Below are positions 42,173 to 50,797 of a stretch of 64,000 nucleotides of DNA, one piece after another. This DNA comes from Bacteroidaceae bacterium. Lineage in GTDB: Bacteria > Bacteroidota > Bacteroidia > Bacteroidales > Bacteroidaceae. The notes under the pieces are model-generated. The model was not told the origin of the DNA and searched no databases. It worked only from the letters and a program-made list of their open reading frames with translations. Position numbers and translations under genes: made by a program. The stretch covers positions 1 to 64,000 of the forward strand of contig JAGCGS010000032.1 in assembly GCA_017649485.1 (NCBI GenBank), given 5' to 3'. Within the stretch, counting starts at the first letter, position 1. Each line of letters opens with the position of its first letter.

Positions 42173-43060
42173 ATGGGGAAAAATGCGAAATATTACCAAG
42201 TGGCTGGATTGACGTTCGGAGTGGAGTTTGGTGATGGCCTGGAGCTGGATAGTAAGTTGCAGGCATACGAGCCTTTTGAGACAGCTATGGCAGATGAACT
42301 GCTCTTTATGATACCTTTTGAGAAAGCGATGGATAAATTGCAAGTAGCGGATTGGAAGAAGCTGATCAGTTCAGATGAATCGGGCTCTATGGTGGAGATT
42401 TATGTTGATGAAGATAATTGCTACCATTATGTCGATTGGCAGTTAAATAATCCGGACAAGTGGTTGTGTGTTGACTTAACCCGCGAAATGCTGGAGGCTC
42501 ATTGCCGAGTTTGTGGAGATGCAAGCTTTCAGTTGTACGCTTTCAACAATGCCCTGATGCTGATGTTTGCGCTATGTAGTGCTTCCAAAGATGCTTTGCT
42601 TTTTCACTCATCAGTGGTGATGCTTGAAGGTAGAGGGTATATGTTTTTGGGGAAGAGCGGAACAGGGAAGAGTACGCATAGCAGGCTGTGGCTGAAGTAT
42701 ATAGCAGGTAGTGAGTTGTTGAATGATGATAATCCTGTGGTAAGGATAATTGACGGAAAACCTTGGGTTTTTGGCTCGCCTTGGAGTGGGAAGACACCTT
42801 GCTATCAGAATAAATCCGTTCCTGTGGGGGGTATTGTGCGATTGTGGCAGGCTCCGGTAAATGAGATAAAACGGTTAGGCGTTGTGCAGTCTTATGCGGC
42901 TTTGCTGCCAACTGTCTCTTCAATGAGATGGGAGCAGTGGTGTGCCGACTATGTAAATGCTACTTTGAACAAGCTGATTCAGACTGTGCCTGTGTTCAGT
43001 CTGAAGAACCGTCCGGAAGAGGCTGCTGCTTTAATGAGTTTCAATGCTTTGACAAGTTAA
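42173..43060 (+). CDS. HPr-kinase-like P-loop protein
   Basis: A 295-residue soluble protein related to HPr kinase/phosphorylase. Residues about 145-295 form the kinase core: FLGKSGTGKSTHSRLWL is the P-loop, followed by LLNDDNPVVRI (acidic metal site) and WSGKTPCYQN. The first 140 residues show no known domain. It lacks the HPr-binding N-terminal domain of true HprK. Relatives in lasso clusters (PadeK type) phosphorylate the peptide; others sit in HPr-rel systems with PqqD and nucleotidyltransferase genes, as here. It is divergent from the peptide gene; a TAATTTCGC sequence at about 42159-42167 could be its -7 box. It ends one base before the convergent ABC transporter gene. Confidence 0.8.
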   Translation: MGKNAKYYQVAGLTFGVEFGDGLELDSKLQAYEPFETAMADELLFMIPFEKAMDKLQVADWKKLISSDESGSMVEIYVDEDNCYHYVDWQLNNPDKWLCVDLTREMLEAHCRVCGDASFQLYAFNNALMLMFALCSASKDALLFHSSVVMLEGRGYMFLGKSGTGKSTHSRLWLKYIAGSELLNDDNPVVRIIDGKPWVFGSPWSGKTPCYQNKSVPVGGIVRLWQAPVNEIKRLGVVQSYAALLPTVSSMRWEQWCADYVNATLNKLIQTVPVFSLKNRPEEAAALMSFNALTS

Positions 43061-43061
43061 T

Positions 43062-44690
43062 TTATAATCGAAGCACATTATCGCAATAGCTGAGAATTAA
43101 GTTGCGATGGGTGATAAATATCATGGTTTTTCCTTGCATGGCATGCATCAGTCTCTCTGTAAGAGTGCGTTCCGTTTCTGCATCGAGTGAAGAGCTGAAC
43201 TCGTCTAGCAGAATAATGCTTCCGGGACGTAACAATCCTCTGGCTATAGCGATGCGCTGAGCTTGTCCTTCGCTCAGTCCGTCGCCCCACTCCCCGCAAC
43301 GTGCATCAAGCTTCAAAGGCAAGTCCGCCACAAAGTCGGCTGCTGCGATGTGCAATGCTTCCCACATCTCTTCTTCAGTGGCATTAGCATTGCCCAAGAG
43401 AAGGTTTCCGCGTATAGTGCCGCTTAACAAGCTGTTGCCTTGTGGCACATACACCAAGTTGCCACGTGTTTCAGGCAATGACTCTACCGTTTCCTCTTTA
43501 TTATAAATAAAAATGTTGCCGTTTTGCGGATACAAAACCGATAGAATCAACTTGACAAGTGTACTTTTACCTGTACCCGTCTCACCGATGATAGCTGTCC
43601 TACTGCCTGGTTTGAAGTCGTAGGAGAAGTTCTGGTAGATGTCACGTTCTCCATTCTTGTATCTGAATGTGATTTGTTCAATGCGTATGCCTGCAGTCCC
43701 ATCCAACATCTTGGCAGTTCCTGGTATTTTTCCATTGAGCACCTCCAGCTCCTCCAGCCTGTCAATGGATGCTGAAGAATGTACAAAGCTCGGAATCAAC
43801 CTGGACATATCTACCGTTGGTCTTTGTATCCTATTCACTAACTGCAGAAAAGCAGTCATCATACCGTAGGTGATGATTCCCTGTTGCAATCCTGATAATC
43901 CCCAAAGAAAGGCTGTCATATAGCCTCCGATGAATCCAATCGAAACCATTCCTCTGGAAAACAGGTTGAAACGGGTTCGGTTCATAGTCTGTCCGTAAAG
44001 AGTGTCTTGCAAGTTTCCCAATCTGTTAGCAAATACATTATTTTGTTCCATGCTTTGGATAAGCAGGTGGTGTTGAAGACTCTCCTGCATCACGCTCTGC
44101 ACCTGGCTGTCAGTTGAACGGATGTCTTTTGTCAGTTTACGCATTCTAAAGAAGAACAGCTTGCTGGCGACCAGAAATATGGGCATGATAAAGATGATGC
44201 TCCAAGCCAGCATTGGGTTCATGTTATAGAGAAAAATAAATGCCGCTATTACTTCCACGCAACAAACAAATAATTGTGGCACGGATTTGCAAAGTGTTTC
44301 ACTAACGATACGTACATCTTCTTCCAAGCGGTTCAAGACATCACCACTATGGAATTGCTCCCATTCCTCCCATGTAACATGCATCAGATGTTTGTATATG
44401 CGATGCCTGATCTGGTTCTTCAGTATTATCTCGGTTTGATTCTCTATCCAATTCGAGATGATATCAAACCCCAATTCTGCGAGGAAAAAGAATAAGAGTA
44501 TGGCTCCATAGACGAAAAGCTTCGATTGTGCCAACCCACCGTGAGTGGCATAGTCGATGGCCTCTTTGCTGAAATACACAAACGACAGGCTCGCTCCAAT
44601 ATATAAGAGTCCGCAGAGTGTGTCAATCAACAGCTTAAGGCGTACGCCATCAGATGATCGCCATAACCATACAAATAATTTCCTTATCAT
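43062..44690 (-). CDS. ABC exporter (fused permease-ATPase)
   Basis: A 542-residue half-transporter with six predicted membrane spans (residues about 20-300), then an ATPase: Walker A IGETGTGKSTLVKL, Q-loop YVPQGNSLLSGTI, signature LSEGQAQRIAIARG, Walker B ILLDEFSSSLD and H-loop FITHR. There is no C39 peptidase domain, so it does not cut a leader itself. Its position directly after the nucleotidyltransferase and PqqD genes matches the D (exporter) gene of paeninodin-type clusters. Its start overlaps the upstream gene's stop by four bases. Confidence 0.88.
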   Translation of the reverse strand: MIRKLFVWLWRSSDGVRLKLLIDTLCGLLYIGASLSFVYFSKEAIDYATHGGLAQSKLFVYGAILLFFFLAELGFDIISNWIENQTEIILKNQIRHRIYKHLMHVTWEEWEQFHSGDVLNRLEEDVRIVSETLCKSVPQLFVCCVEVIAAFIFLYNMNPMLAWSIIFIMPIFLVASKLFFFRMRKLTKDIRSTDSQVQSVMQESLQHHLLIQSMEQNNVFANRLGNLQDTLYGQTMNRTRFNLFSRGMVSIGFIGGYMTAFLWGLSGLQQGIITYGMMTAFLQLVNRIQRPTVDMSRLIPSFVHSSASIDRLEELEVLNGKIPGTAKMLDGTAGIRIEQITFRYKNGERDIYQNFSYDFKPGSRTAIIGETGTGKSTLVKLILSVLYPQNGNIFIYNKEETVESLPETRGNLVYVPQGNSLLSGTIRGNLLLGNANATEEEMWEALHIAAADFVADLPLKLDARCGEWGDGLSEGQAQRIAIARGLLRPGSIILLDEFSSSLDAETERTLTERLMHAMQGKTMIFITHRNLILSYCDNVLRL

Positions 44691-45814
44691 TTGTTTTTGA
44701 AATAGTCAGTGAAAGATGGGCCGATTCTCTGATATAAGTAAAACATGAACGCTTCCCAAGCCAATGAAGGGAAAAAGCAAAATCCTTTCAAATAGCAATT
44801 GATATGGAAAAAAAAGTTTGATGTTTTTCGCACCAAATAGTTTGAATTGTTTGAAACCTGGTTCTCTGCATAATGTCCAAAGTTCCCTCGTTGCAAGATA
44901 ACTCTCAAAATTTTTGCTGACTTCTTTTGGGTATTTTTATAAAAGGGAAACTCATTTTGTGGTAATCCTATCTGTTGTACCAAAAGGAAGCCGAAAACCT
45001 GCCAGGCATGAGTCAGTCCATAGTGCTTGAGGTTCAGTTTTAGTTCTTCTTGGTCTATCTTATCATGATACACATGTAACATCCTTGCCCAATCGCAGAG
45101 TTGGCGCAGTCCAACTCCTTCGTATAGAAAATGTTTTAATAAATGGATAAAGACGAAAAACACATTGAAACTTACCTCTGGAATTGGTATTTCCTCTTTT
45201 TCAGTGGAAGGTGTGAAAAAAGATTGTGAATTTGCAAGCATTTGTTCACTCCATCTGATAAGCCGTTTATATCCTGAAGGAGTTGAAAAAGCTATGGTCA
45301 CTCTATGTAAATCCATATTAACGCCTTGCCACTTTATTTCTTGATGATGGAAATTCTTAACATTTTTGGATCCGATCATACCACATTTCTTTACCCATTC
45401 ACAAACTTTAGGGTAATTCTTTTGTCCTATATACAAGTCGATGTCTCCACATTGCCTATGTAAAGGATTAGGATACAATGCAGCATAACTTTGTCCTTTT
45501 AATAACAGGGCTCGCACGTCCTTCTCTCTTAATTTCATGACAAATTCAACTAACACATGGTTCTGTAAACGATTGGCTCGTTCAATCTTGTTTACTATCC
45601 AGAACCATTTCATGCGTGTTTCTTCATTGGGATGAAGCTCAAATGGCAATTTCAACATACCATCAAAAAGAACGCCAATCAATGTTTGTTGCTTGGCATG
45701 TTTAATCACCTCCGCCCATTGTTCTTCGCTGAGCTTGGCTTCCATCATAGGCTGTCTTTCCCACAATCCAGCCTTGAGTAGTTCCCAGAAAGCTTGCTCT
45801 ACAACGTTTGTCAT
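44687..45814 (-). CDS. Nucleotidyltransferase family protein (NTP_transf_5)
   Basis: A 375-residue cytoplasmic protein of the NTP_transf_5 family. The nucleotidyltransferase site is RQCGDIDLYI (about residues 117-126, the two catalytic Asp), preceded by LLKGQSYAALYP and followed by VNMDLHRVTIAF, which supplies the third acidic residue. The rest is helical. Similar genes accompany PqqD-like and HPr-kinase-like genes and, in paeninodin-type clusters, are called N. Overlaps of four bases at both ends (with the PqqD gene and with the ABC gene) imply tight translational coupling. Substrate unknown. Confidence 0.85.
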   Translation of the reverse strand: MTNVVEQAFWELLKAGLWERQPMMEAKLSEEQWAEVIKHAKQQTLIGVLFDGMLKLPFELHPNEETRMKWFWIVNKIERANRLQNHVLVEFVMKLREKDVRALLLKGQSYAALYPNPLHRQCGDIDLYIGQKNYPKVCEWVKKCGMIGSKNVKNFHHQEIKWQGVNMDLHRVTIAFSTPSGYKRLIRWSEQMLANSQSFFTPSTEKEEIPIPEVSFNVFFVFIHLLKHFLYEGVGLRQLCDWARMLHVYHDKIDQEELKLNLKHYGLTHAWQVFGFLLVQQIGLPQNEFPFYKNTQKKSAKILRVILQRGNFGHYAENQVSNNSNYLVRKTSNFFFHINCYLKGFCFFPSLAWEAFMFYLYQRIGPSFTDYFKNK

Positions 45815-46080
45815 TCGTCTATTATTCCAATTCCTTTTAAGCTGCTAATCAGGAGTTCGGCATCTTTTTGAGCTGTCTCATCGGTAACATTATACTTGTC
45901 GGTGAGCAATTTGGCTACATCTTCAACGCTGAATTCCATGTCCTTTATATTTTCCCAGATGTATTTGGCACTATTGTTCAGAGTCAGCAGTTTGTTGAAG
46001 TCTATCACTTCCAATCCTTCAGGCACTAATACATGGTCAGTGCCTATTTCCCTCAGTGTAAATCCTTTTTTGATTCTCAT
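45811..46080 (-). CDS. PqqD-family peptide-recognition protein
   Basis: An 89-residue small winged-helix protein of the PqqD/RRE fold: FTLREIGTDHVLVPEG (beta hairpin), VIDFNKLLTLNNSAKYIWEN (typical PqqD core with N...A...W) and SVEDVAKLLTDKYNV. Such proteins bind leader peptides and present them to modifying enzymes. The start at 46080 (MRIKKGFTL) is preferred over an upstream ATG at 46152, which would extend the chain with unrelated residues overlapping the sugar transferase gene. It is 20 bases after the sugar transferase and overlaps the nucleotidyltransferase start. The 35-residue YxxP peptide is the obvious candidate ligand. Confidence 0.85.
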   Translation of the reverse strand: MRIKKGFTLREIGTDHVLVPEGLEVIDFNKLLTLNNSAKYIWENIKDMEFSVEDVAKLLTDKYNVTDETAQKDAELLISSLKGIGIIDE

Positions 46081-46100
46081 AATTAATACTTTATTTACAT

Positions 46101-46709
46101 TTACTTTGCACCTTCCTGTTTCAAAACCACCCCAATTGTTCTGAAGATACAAATAAGATCAAGTTTCAATGATTGATTTTTTATATAATAATATTCAAGC
46201 TCAAGTCGTTCCTGATAATCTGTGTCTGAGCGTCCGTGAGTGGCCCACCATCCAGTAATGCCTGGCTTGACCTTCCAGTACAATCTGGTTCCTCCATGTT
46301 CTTCCAGCTCTCCTTCCACGAGTGGACGAGGACCTACCAGTGACATGTCGCCTATAAGAACGTTGATGCATTGGGGCAATTCGTCAAGTGAAGTTATTCT
46401 CAGAAGCTTTCCAATCTTGGTTACTCTGGGGTCATCCTTTATTTTTTGTGTTTTTTCCCATTCAGTTTTGTAGCTTTCATCTTTTAACAACTCATCAAGC
46501 AGCTTGTCAGCATCCATCACCATTGTGCGATACTTGAAGATTTTTATAATCTTTCCGTCTTTACCAACCCTTCGTTGCCTATACATAATCCTGCCCCAGT
46601 CGCCAGTACAAATGAAAAGCAATTTGATAATGATGCTCAAGGGTATCATGACTAAAATGCCAACCAGTCCGAATAATATGTCCAATAATTTTTTTGTGAA
46701 TATATACAT
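46101..46709 (-). CDS. Initiating sugar phosphotransferase (WcaJ/WbaP-type)
   Basis: A 202-residue membrane enzyme that loads the first sugar phosphate onto undecaprenyl phosphate to start a repeat unit. An N-terminal membrane helix (KLLDILFGLVGILVMIPLSI) is followed by the catalytic bacterial sugar transferase domain: YRQRRVGKDGKIIKIFKYRT, TSLDELPQCINVLIGDMSLV, GPRPL and KPGITGWWATHGRSD. Only the catalytic part of the family is present (no large N-terminal membrane domain), the normal short form. It lies near the 3' end of the polysaccharide operon, directly before the PqqD gene. Confidence 0.92.
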   Translation of the reverse strand: MYIFTKKLLDILFGLVGILVMIPLSIIIKLLFICTGDWGRIMYRQRRVGKDGKIIKIFKYRTMVMDADKLLDELLKDESYKTEWEKTQKIKDDPRVTKIGKLLRITSLDELPQCINVLIGDMSLVGPRPLVEGELEEHGGTRLYWKVKPGITGWWATHGRSDTDYQERLELEYYYIKNQSLKLDLICIFRTIGVVLKQEGAK

Positions 46710-46745
46710 ATGTTTATAAATTCAAGCCTTTTAAGCTATTAAATA

Positions 46746-47555
46746 TCATTTATGGTATAGTTTGTCCAACAATTGTTGATTCCACTCTTTACGTTCCCTG
46801 TCTTTTATCCAGCCCCATTTGTTGAAGTATTTGATCATGTTCCACATATGAATGAAAAGCATCTTCTTGCTTTTATAAGAAGCAGCCTGATGCGCATGCA
46901 CCACAGTTACTCCTGGCCAAAACATCGTTTTATATTCACGATGCATCCTTCGTGTAATGTCTATGTCCTCAGGGTACATAAAGAAACGTTCATCAAACAA
47001 CCCCACTTTCTTAAAGCAAGATGCTCTAAAAAAAAGGAAACTACCTTGATGATAGGGAACATTCAACTCTTGCTTGTGATCAAACATTTTTAATAGATAA
47101 TTATAGTTCATGTTCTCTGTCATTTTGCCTGGTAAGAACCTCCTAAAAATCAAGTTAGCAGGTGTTGGCAACAACCTACAGGTATATTGCAGGCTCCCAT
47201 CGGGATAAACAATGTTGGGTTGAATCATTGCAACATCTTCATTTATATCCATATAGGCTACCAGCTGGTTTAATGCTTGTGGTTCAAAATATACATCGCT
47301 GTTCAAAACTAGATGATACTTAGTTCCCAAAGCTAAAGATTTTCTAATTGCCTTATTGTGTGCAGTCCCATACCCCACATTCTTACTTGCTTGATATTCT
47401 ACCTTTTCATTTCCCTTGAAGAAATCTGCCAGATAATCTTTGCTCGAGTTATCAATTATAAAGATTTTCTCAACAATCTCAGAACTTAGAGATTTTAAAC
47501 ACATCTCAAGTTCTTCTATACGAGTATTGTATGTTACTATTGAAACATTTAACAT
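46746..47555 (-). CDS. GT2 family glycosyltransferase (rhamnosyltransferase-like)
   Basis: A 269-residue GT-A fold enzyme: VSIVTYNTRIEELEMCL, then IDNSSKDYL, NVGYGTAHNKAI and NSDVYFEP (the DxD position is S-D-V). Its ERFFMYPEDIDITRRM helix is typical of rhamnosyltransferase-like GT2 proteins. It overlaps the next upstream gene (GT4) by seven bases, so translation is coupled. It probably adds one sugar of the exopolysaccharide repeat on the cytoplasmic side. Confidence 0.88.
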   Translation of the reverse strand: MLNVSIVTYNTRIEELEMCLKSLSSEIVEKIFIIDNSSKDYLADFFKGNEKVEYQASKNVGYGTAHNKAIRKSLALGTKYHLVLNSDVYFEPQALNQLVAYMDINEDVAMIQPNIVYPDGSLQYTCRLLPTPANLIFRRFLPGKMTENMNYNYLLKMFDHKQELNVPYHQGSFLFFRASCFKKVGLFDERFFMYPEDIDITRRMHREYKTMFWPGVTVVHAHQAASYKSKKMLFIHMWNMIKYFNKWGWIKDRERKEWNQQLLDKLYHK

Positions 47556-48775
47556 CTCTTCATTAGAATCGATTCATAGATATCCATTAGGTGTTCCACA
47601 TAAGTGTCTTCGTTGTTTTTTGTGGGATCAAAAGATTGTCTAACATTTTGCAGCATCTCTTTTAAATCCATTTTTTCAAATCTCTCGAGAGCCATGCACA
47701 AAGAATCTAAATTCCCTATTTGAAAAGTTATACCATCAAATCCGTCTGTTATTTGTTCTGCTGCTGCACTTTCTTTAGGTACGATTGATGGTATCCCCAA
47801 AGCTTTCATTTCTGCAACAACCAACCCAAATGTTTCATATAGTTTCGATGTGAACACCAAACATTTGCACGTTTTAATAACTTCCAGTTTATCTTGACCT
47901 GAAAGCCATCCTGAAAACTGAATATTAGGATATTTGTTTTGTAAATTCGTCTTTAGACTTCCGTCTCCAACTACAATTCCTTTTAGCCCAAGTTTTGTAA
48001 TAGCTTCACAAAATAGTTCTGGACATTTTTCATCTTCAAGGCGTCCCATAAAGAGATAGGCTGAATCGGGCTTGATGTCGAAAACATCTTGGTAAAAGTT
48101 TCCAACCGGATTTTGCAAATTAATAATATTAACATTTCTATTTGGGAAGTAATTAATTACCTCATTGGCAACTTTCTGAGAGACGGCTAAAAGATTTATT
48201 TTTTTTATTTTACCTATATTCCAATTTTGTGCCAATTGCCTAATTACCCTCCACTGTTTCTGTACATAACTCCTTTTATCGCAATTGGATAATAAGCAAT
48301 AACACGACATGGGTTTGTGGCGGCATAGCTCATTCTTTTGATAATTGAACAAACCTCCATTTGGACATACAGTAAAAAAATCATGCAATGTCAATACCGT
48401 CTCGAAATTCATTTTTCCTGCAACGGAAAAAACGGCGGATGACAGTGCTTTTGTCCAGGTGTGGATATGTACAATTGTATCTTTATTTGAATATAGATGG
48501 AGTAGATTAATAAAAGATTTCTCAACAGACTTGTCGTATATCCCTTTTACGATGGCGTTTATCCTATTCTTGTCATGCAAAATGTCTTCTTTACCCAGAC
48601 ATATAACATCAATTTTGGCATCTAACAACTTTTTATCAACGGGTAATACAGCAGAGAAGAAGATTACATGAATGCCTTTGCGAGCCAAAGCGATGGCAGT
48701 TGTGATTGCTACAGCGTCTGCACCTCCCTGAATGTGGGCAAAGTCATTGACCAAAATAACATTTTTTACCATCAA
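47549..48775 (-). CDS. GT4 family glycosyltransferase
   Basis: A 408-residue GT-B fold enzyme. The N-terminal domain begins VILVNDFAHIQGGADAVAI; the C-terminal domain carries YLFMGRLEDEKCPELFCEAI, LKGIVVGDGSLK and VFTSKLYETFGLVVAEMKAL, with the EX7E nucleotide-sugar motif in the last. Overlaps with both neighbours. Donor sugar unknown. Confidence 0.88.
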   Translation of the reverse strand: MMVKNVILVNDFAHIQGGADAVAITTAIALARKGIHVIFFSAVLPVDKKLLDAKIDVICLGKEDILHDKNRINAIVKGIYDKSVEKSFINLLHLYSNKDTIVHIHTWTKALSSAVFSVAGKMNFETVLTLHDFFTVCPNGGLFNYQKNELCRHKPMSCYCLLSNCDKRSYVQKQWRVIRQLAQNWNIGKIKKINLLAVSQKVANEVINYFPNRNVNIINLQNPVGNFYQDVFDIKPDSAYLFMGRLEDEKCPELFCEAITKLGLKGIVVGDGSLKTNLQNKYPNIQFSGWLSGQDKLEVIKTCKCLVFTSKLYETFGLVVAEMKALGIPSIVPKESAAAEQITDGFDGITFQIGNLDSLCMALERFEKMDLKEMLQNVRQSFDPTKNNEDTYVEHLMDIYESILMKRC

Positions 48776-49533
48776 CTTCCTTTTGTATAATTATAAAACT
48801 TATAAAAAAGCAAACTTTTCAATAAGATTAAAAAGTTTATCAGTCCGTTTATTGTCTGGTGTTTTTTCCTGATTTGATATGTTTGGAATATCGCTCGAGT
48901 AGACATGCTCATTCCGCCTTCACGCATATTAGCTATAATATGTCCCTGCAGGAATTTGTATTTTAGTTTATCTTTTTTTCGAAGAAGTAGTTCGTAATCA
49001 GCACAAATTGAATAATCTGTATTATAAAGGCCTACTTCGTTAAAAAGATTCTCCTTATTATGCAAAGATGCCACATGTGCAGCAGCCATGTAGTACCTCA
49101 TATTTTCCCAAGAAGGTTCTCTTCCAATAATTTTAATTAATGAACCGTCAAAACGCACATAGTTATCTTGCGCGCATATATAGTCATAAGCTTCGCTCTC
49201 TCTTATATTTGAAATATAATTGCAATAATCGTCAAGGGCACCTGGTTTTAACTCATCATCTGCCCCAATGAACATAATCCATTTAGCGGAAGACGCAAGG
49301 ATACCCTTATTCCATGCGTCATATATCCCTTTGTCAGATTCTGAAATGGTATAATCAATAAAACTTTGATATTGCTCAATAATTTGCAGGGTATCGTCTG
49401 TAGAATTACCATCTATGATGATTAGTTCGATATCATTCCCTTTCTGTGGTATTATGCTTTCAAGACATTGCTTGAGAGTTTTACCTGCATTATATGTCGC
49501 AATAATTATTGAAATTTGTTTTGACATCCTCAA
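48772..49533 (-). CDS. GT2 family glycosyltransferase
   Basis: A 253-residue GT-A enzyme: ISIIIATYNAGKTLKQCLES, IELIIIDGNSTDDTLQII, ESDKGIYDAWNKGI and MFIGADDELKPGAL are typical of the WcaA-like group. Its start overlaps the polymerase gene by 44 bases, the longest overlap in the operon, and it overlaps the GT4 gene by four bases. Both overlaps point to one coupled transcript. The GADD motif should bind the metal and nucleotide sugar. Confidence 0.88.
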   Translation of the reverse strand: MRMSKQISIIIATYNAGKTLKQCLESIIPQKGNDIELIIIDGNSTDDTLQIIEQYQSFIDYTISESDKGIYDAWNKGILASSAKWIMFIGADDELKPGALDDYCNYISNIRESEAYDYICAQDNYVRFDGSLIKIIGREPSWENMRYYMAAAHVASLHNKENLFNEVGLYNTDYSICADYELLLRKKDKLKYKFLQGHIIANMREGGMSMSTRAIFQTYQIRKKHQTINGLINFLILLKSLLFYKFYNYTKGS

Positions 49534-50785
49534 GGCTTAAATTAAATCTAGATGTGATAAAGTATGCAAAATGGAAAAAAATCGTTCCAAAGTCTACATA
49601 ACTACCACCGCGTATAAAGAAACAACAAAGAATAAAGAAAAAACAGATATTCATGAAATTCTCTTTGTTGAAACACTTCACAATAAAAAAAATATATAAA
49701 ATGATACCACAGATTCCCAATTCCGAAAGTAGTCGTACCATCAAAGAATACCCGTCTTCAACATTGTACTCCATAAAGCTATAATATTCGTCAAAAGTCG
49801 CATCTATTATCATGGAATGATTTTGTGCATGTGTTCCCAATCCTGTTCCAAAGATTCGAGAAGGAGCCATCATACTTACATAAAGATTAGTGTACATTAC
49901 TGCTGTAGATGTATTCAGCATGACTAAGTTTTCCATCTCAATGTCACTTTCCCTTAACAGATCTATCATTGAAATGGTATCTTTATACCTCATCAACAAT
50001 CCTTCAACACCTCCAGCTTCACTTTCGTATTCACTCGAATAGATAAGAACAGAACTGTATACTATTGCGTAGAGTATCGCTATAACGGACAAAATCTTAA
50101 AATAATGAAGTTTGTTTTTTAACTTAATGAAAAACAATACAATGAAAAAGACATACACGAAAGGAGAGAATGTCAATAATGATACAATACAGATGAGCCA
50201 TTTCTTTTTCCCTAAGACTTCAAAAGGATCGTTATAATAAAAAAGGTAAACAAGACAAGGTATAAGAATGGTTCCTAAATAACCTCCCTCAGATAAGGTA
50301 GATGTAACTCTCAAAAGATTGCCGACGATGAGTGATTGGTGATAGAAAGGTAAAAGGGATGCGATATTGCTTCCTGTTATCATAAAAATCAGTTCCTGAA
50401 TCAAACCAAAAACAGAGATATAGAAGCTCATTTTTATATATTTGATAAAAAGAGATTCAATTCTTTTCTCATGATGGTAAAAGAACTGTTCGTAGCATAA
50501 AAGGAAAATGGTCAAAAGAATTGCTTGCTGTATGAATTTCCTATAGTCATATCCTAACCATGTGATTGTAATAAATGAGACAGCATATACAGCAAGCATG
50601 TATTTTAATACAGTTGATGTATAAAATACTTTTTTGTTGAGACCTAATATGAGCACAACAAAAATAACACACAATAATTCAATACGGTTTGCAAAAAAGA
50701 ATCCGGAAATAATCACCCACTGGGATAATTCCTGTATCCAATCGTCCGTCCGATCAACTTGACGTATGATAACATCAGGTTTCAT
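49490..50785 (-). CDS. Wzy-like polysaccharide polymerase
   Basis: A 431-residue protein with about ten hydrophobic spans and a long periplasmic loop (about residues 250-340, containing FGTGLGTHAQNH near 320), as in O-antigen polymerases/ligases. It has no strong sequence signature, so the call rests on topology and on its place between flippase and glycosyltransferases. The gene is AT-rich compared with the core genes of the window, as is common for polysaccharide genes that move between strains. Confidence 0.7.
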   Translation of the reverse strand: MKPDVIIRQVDRTDDWIQELSQWVIISGFFFANRIELLCVIFVVLILGLNKKVFYTSTVLKYMLAVYAVSFITITWLGYDYRKFIQQAILLTIFLLCYEQFFYHHEKRIESLFIKYIKMSFYISVFGLIQELIFMITGSNIASLLPFYHQSLIVGNLLRVTSTLSEGGYLGTILIPCLVYLFYYNDPFEVLGKKKWLICIVSLLTFSPFVYVFFIVLFFIKLKNKLHYFKILSVIAILYAIVYSSVLIYSSEYESEAGGVEGLLMRYKDTISMIDLLRESDIEMENLVMLNTSTAVMYTNLYVSMMAPSRIFGTGLGTHAQNHSMIIDATFDEYYSFMEYNVEDGYSLMVRLLSELGICGIILYIFFIVKCFNKENFMNICFFFILCCFFIRGGSYVDFGTIFFHFAYFITSRFNLSLEDVKTNFNNYCDI

Positions 50786-50797
50786 GCGTTTTTTTTG

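Noticed and set aside
42052..42234. A 60-codon frame on the plus strand before the HPr-kinase-like gene
   Set aside because: It is a chance hydrophobic frame in T-rich promoter DNA and overlaps the real start at 42173 in another frame.
41736..46080. A complete lasso peptide cluster
   Set aside because: Kinase-like, nucleotidyltransferase, PqqD and exporter genes are present, but no transglutaminase-like protease (B2) or asparagine-synthetase-like cyclase (C) gene is found, and the peptide tail is too short for a threaded ring.
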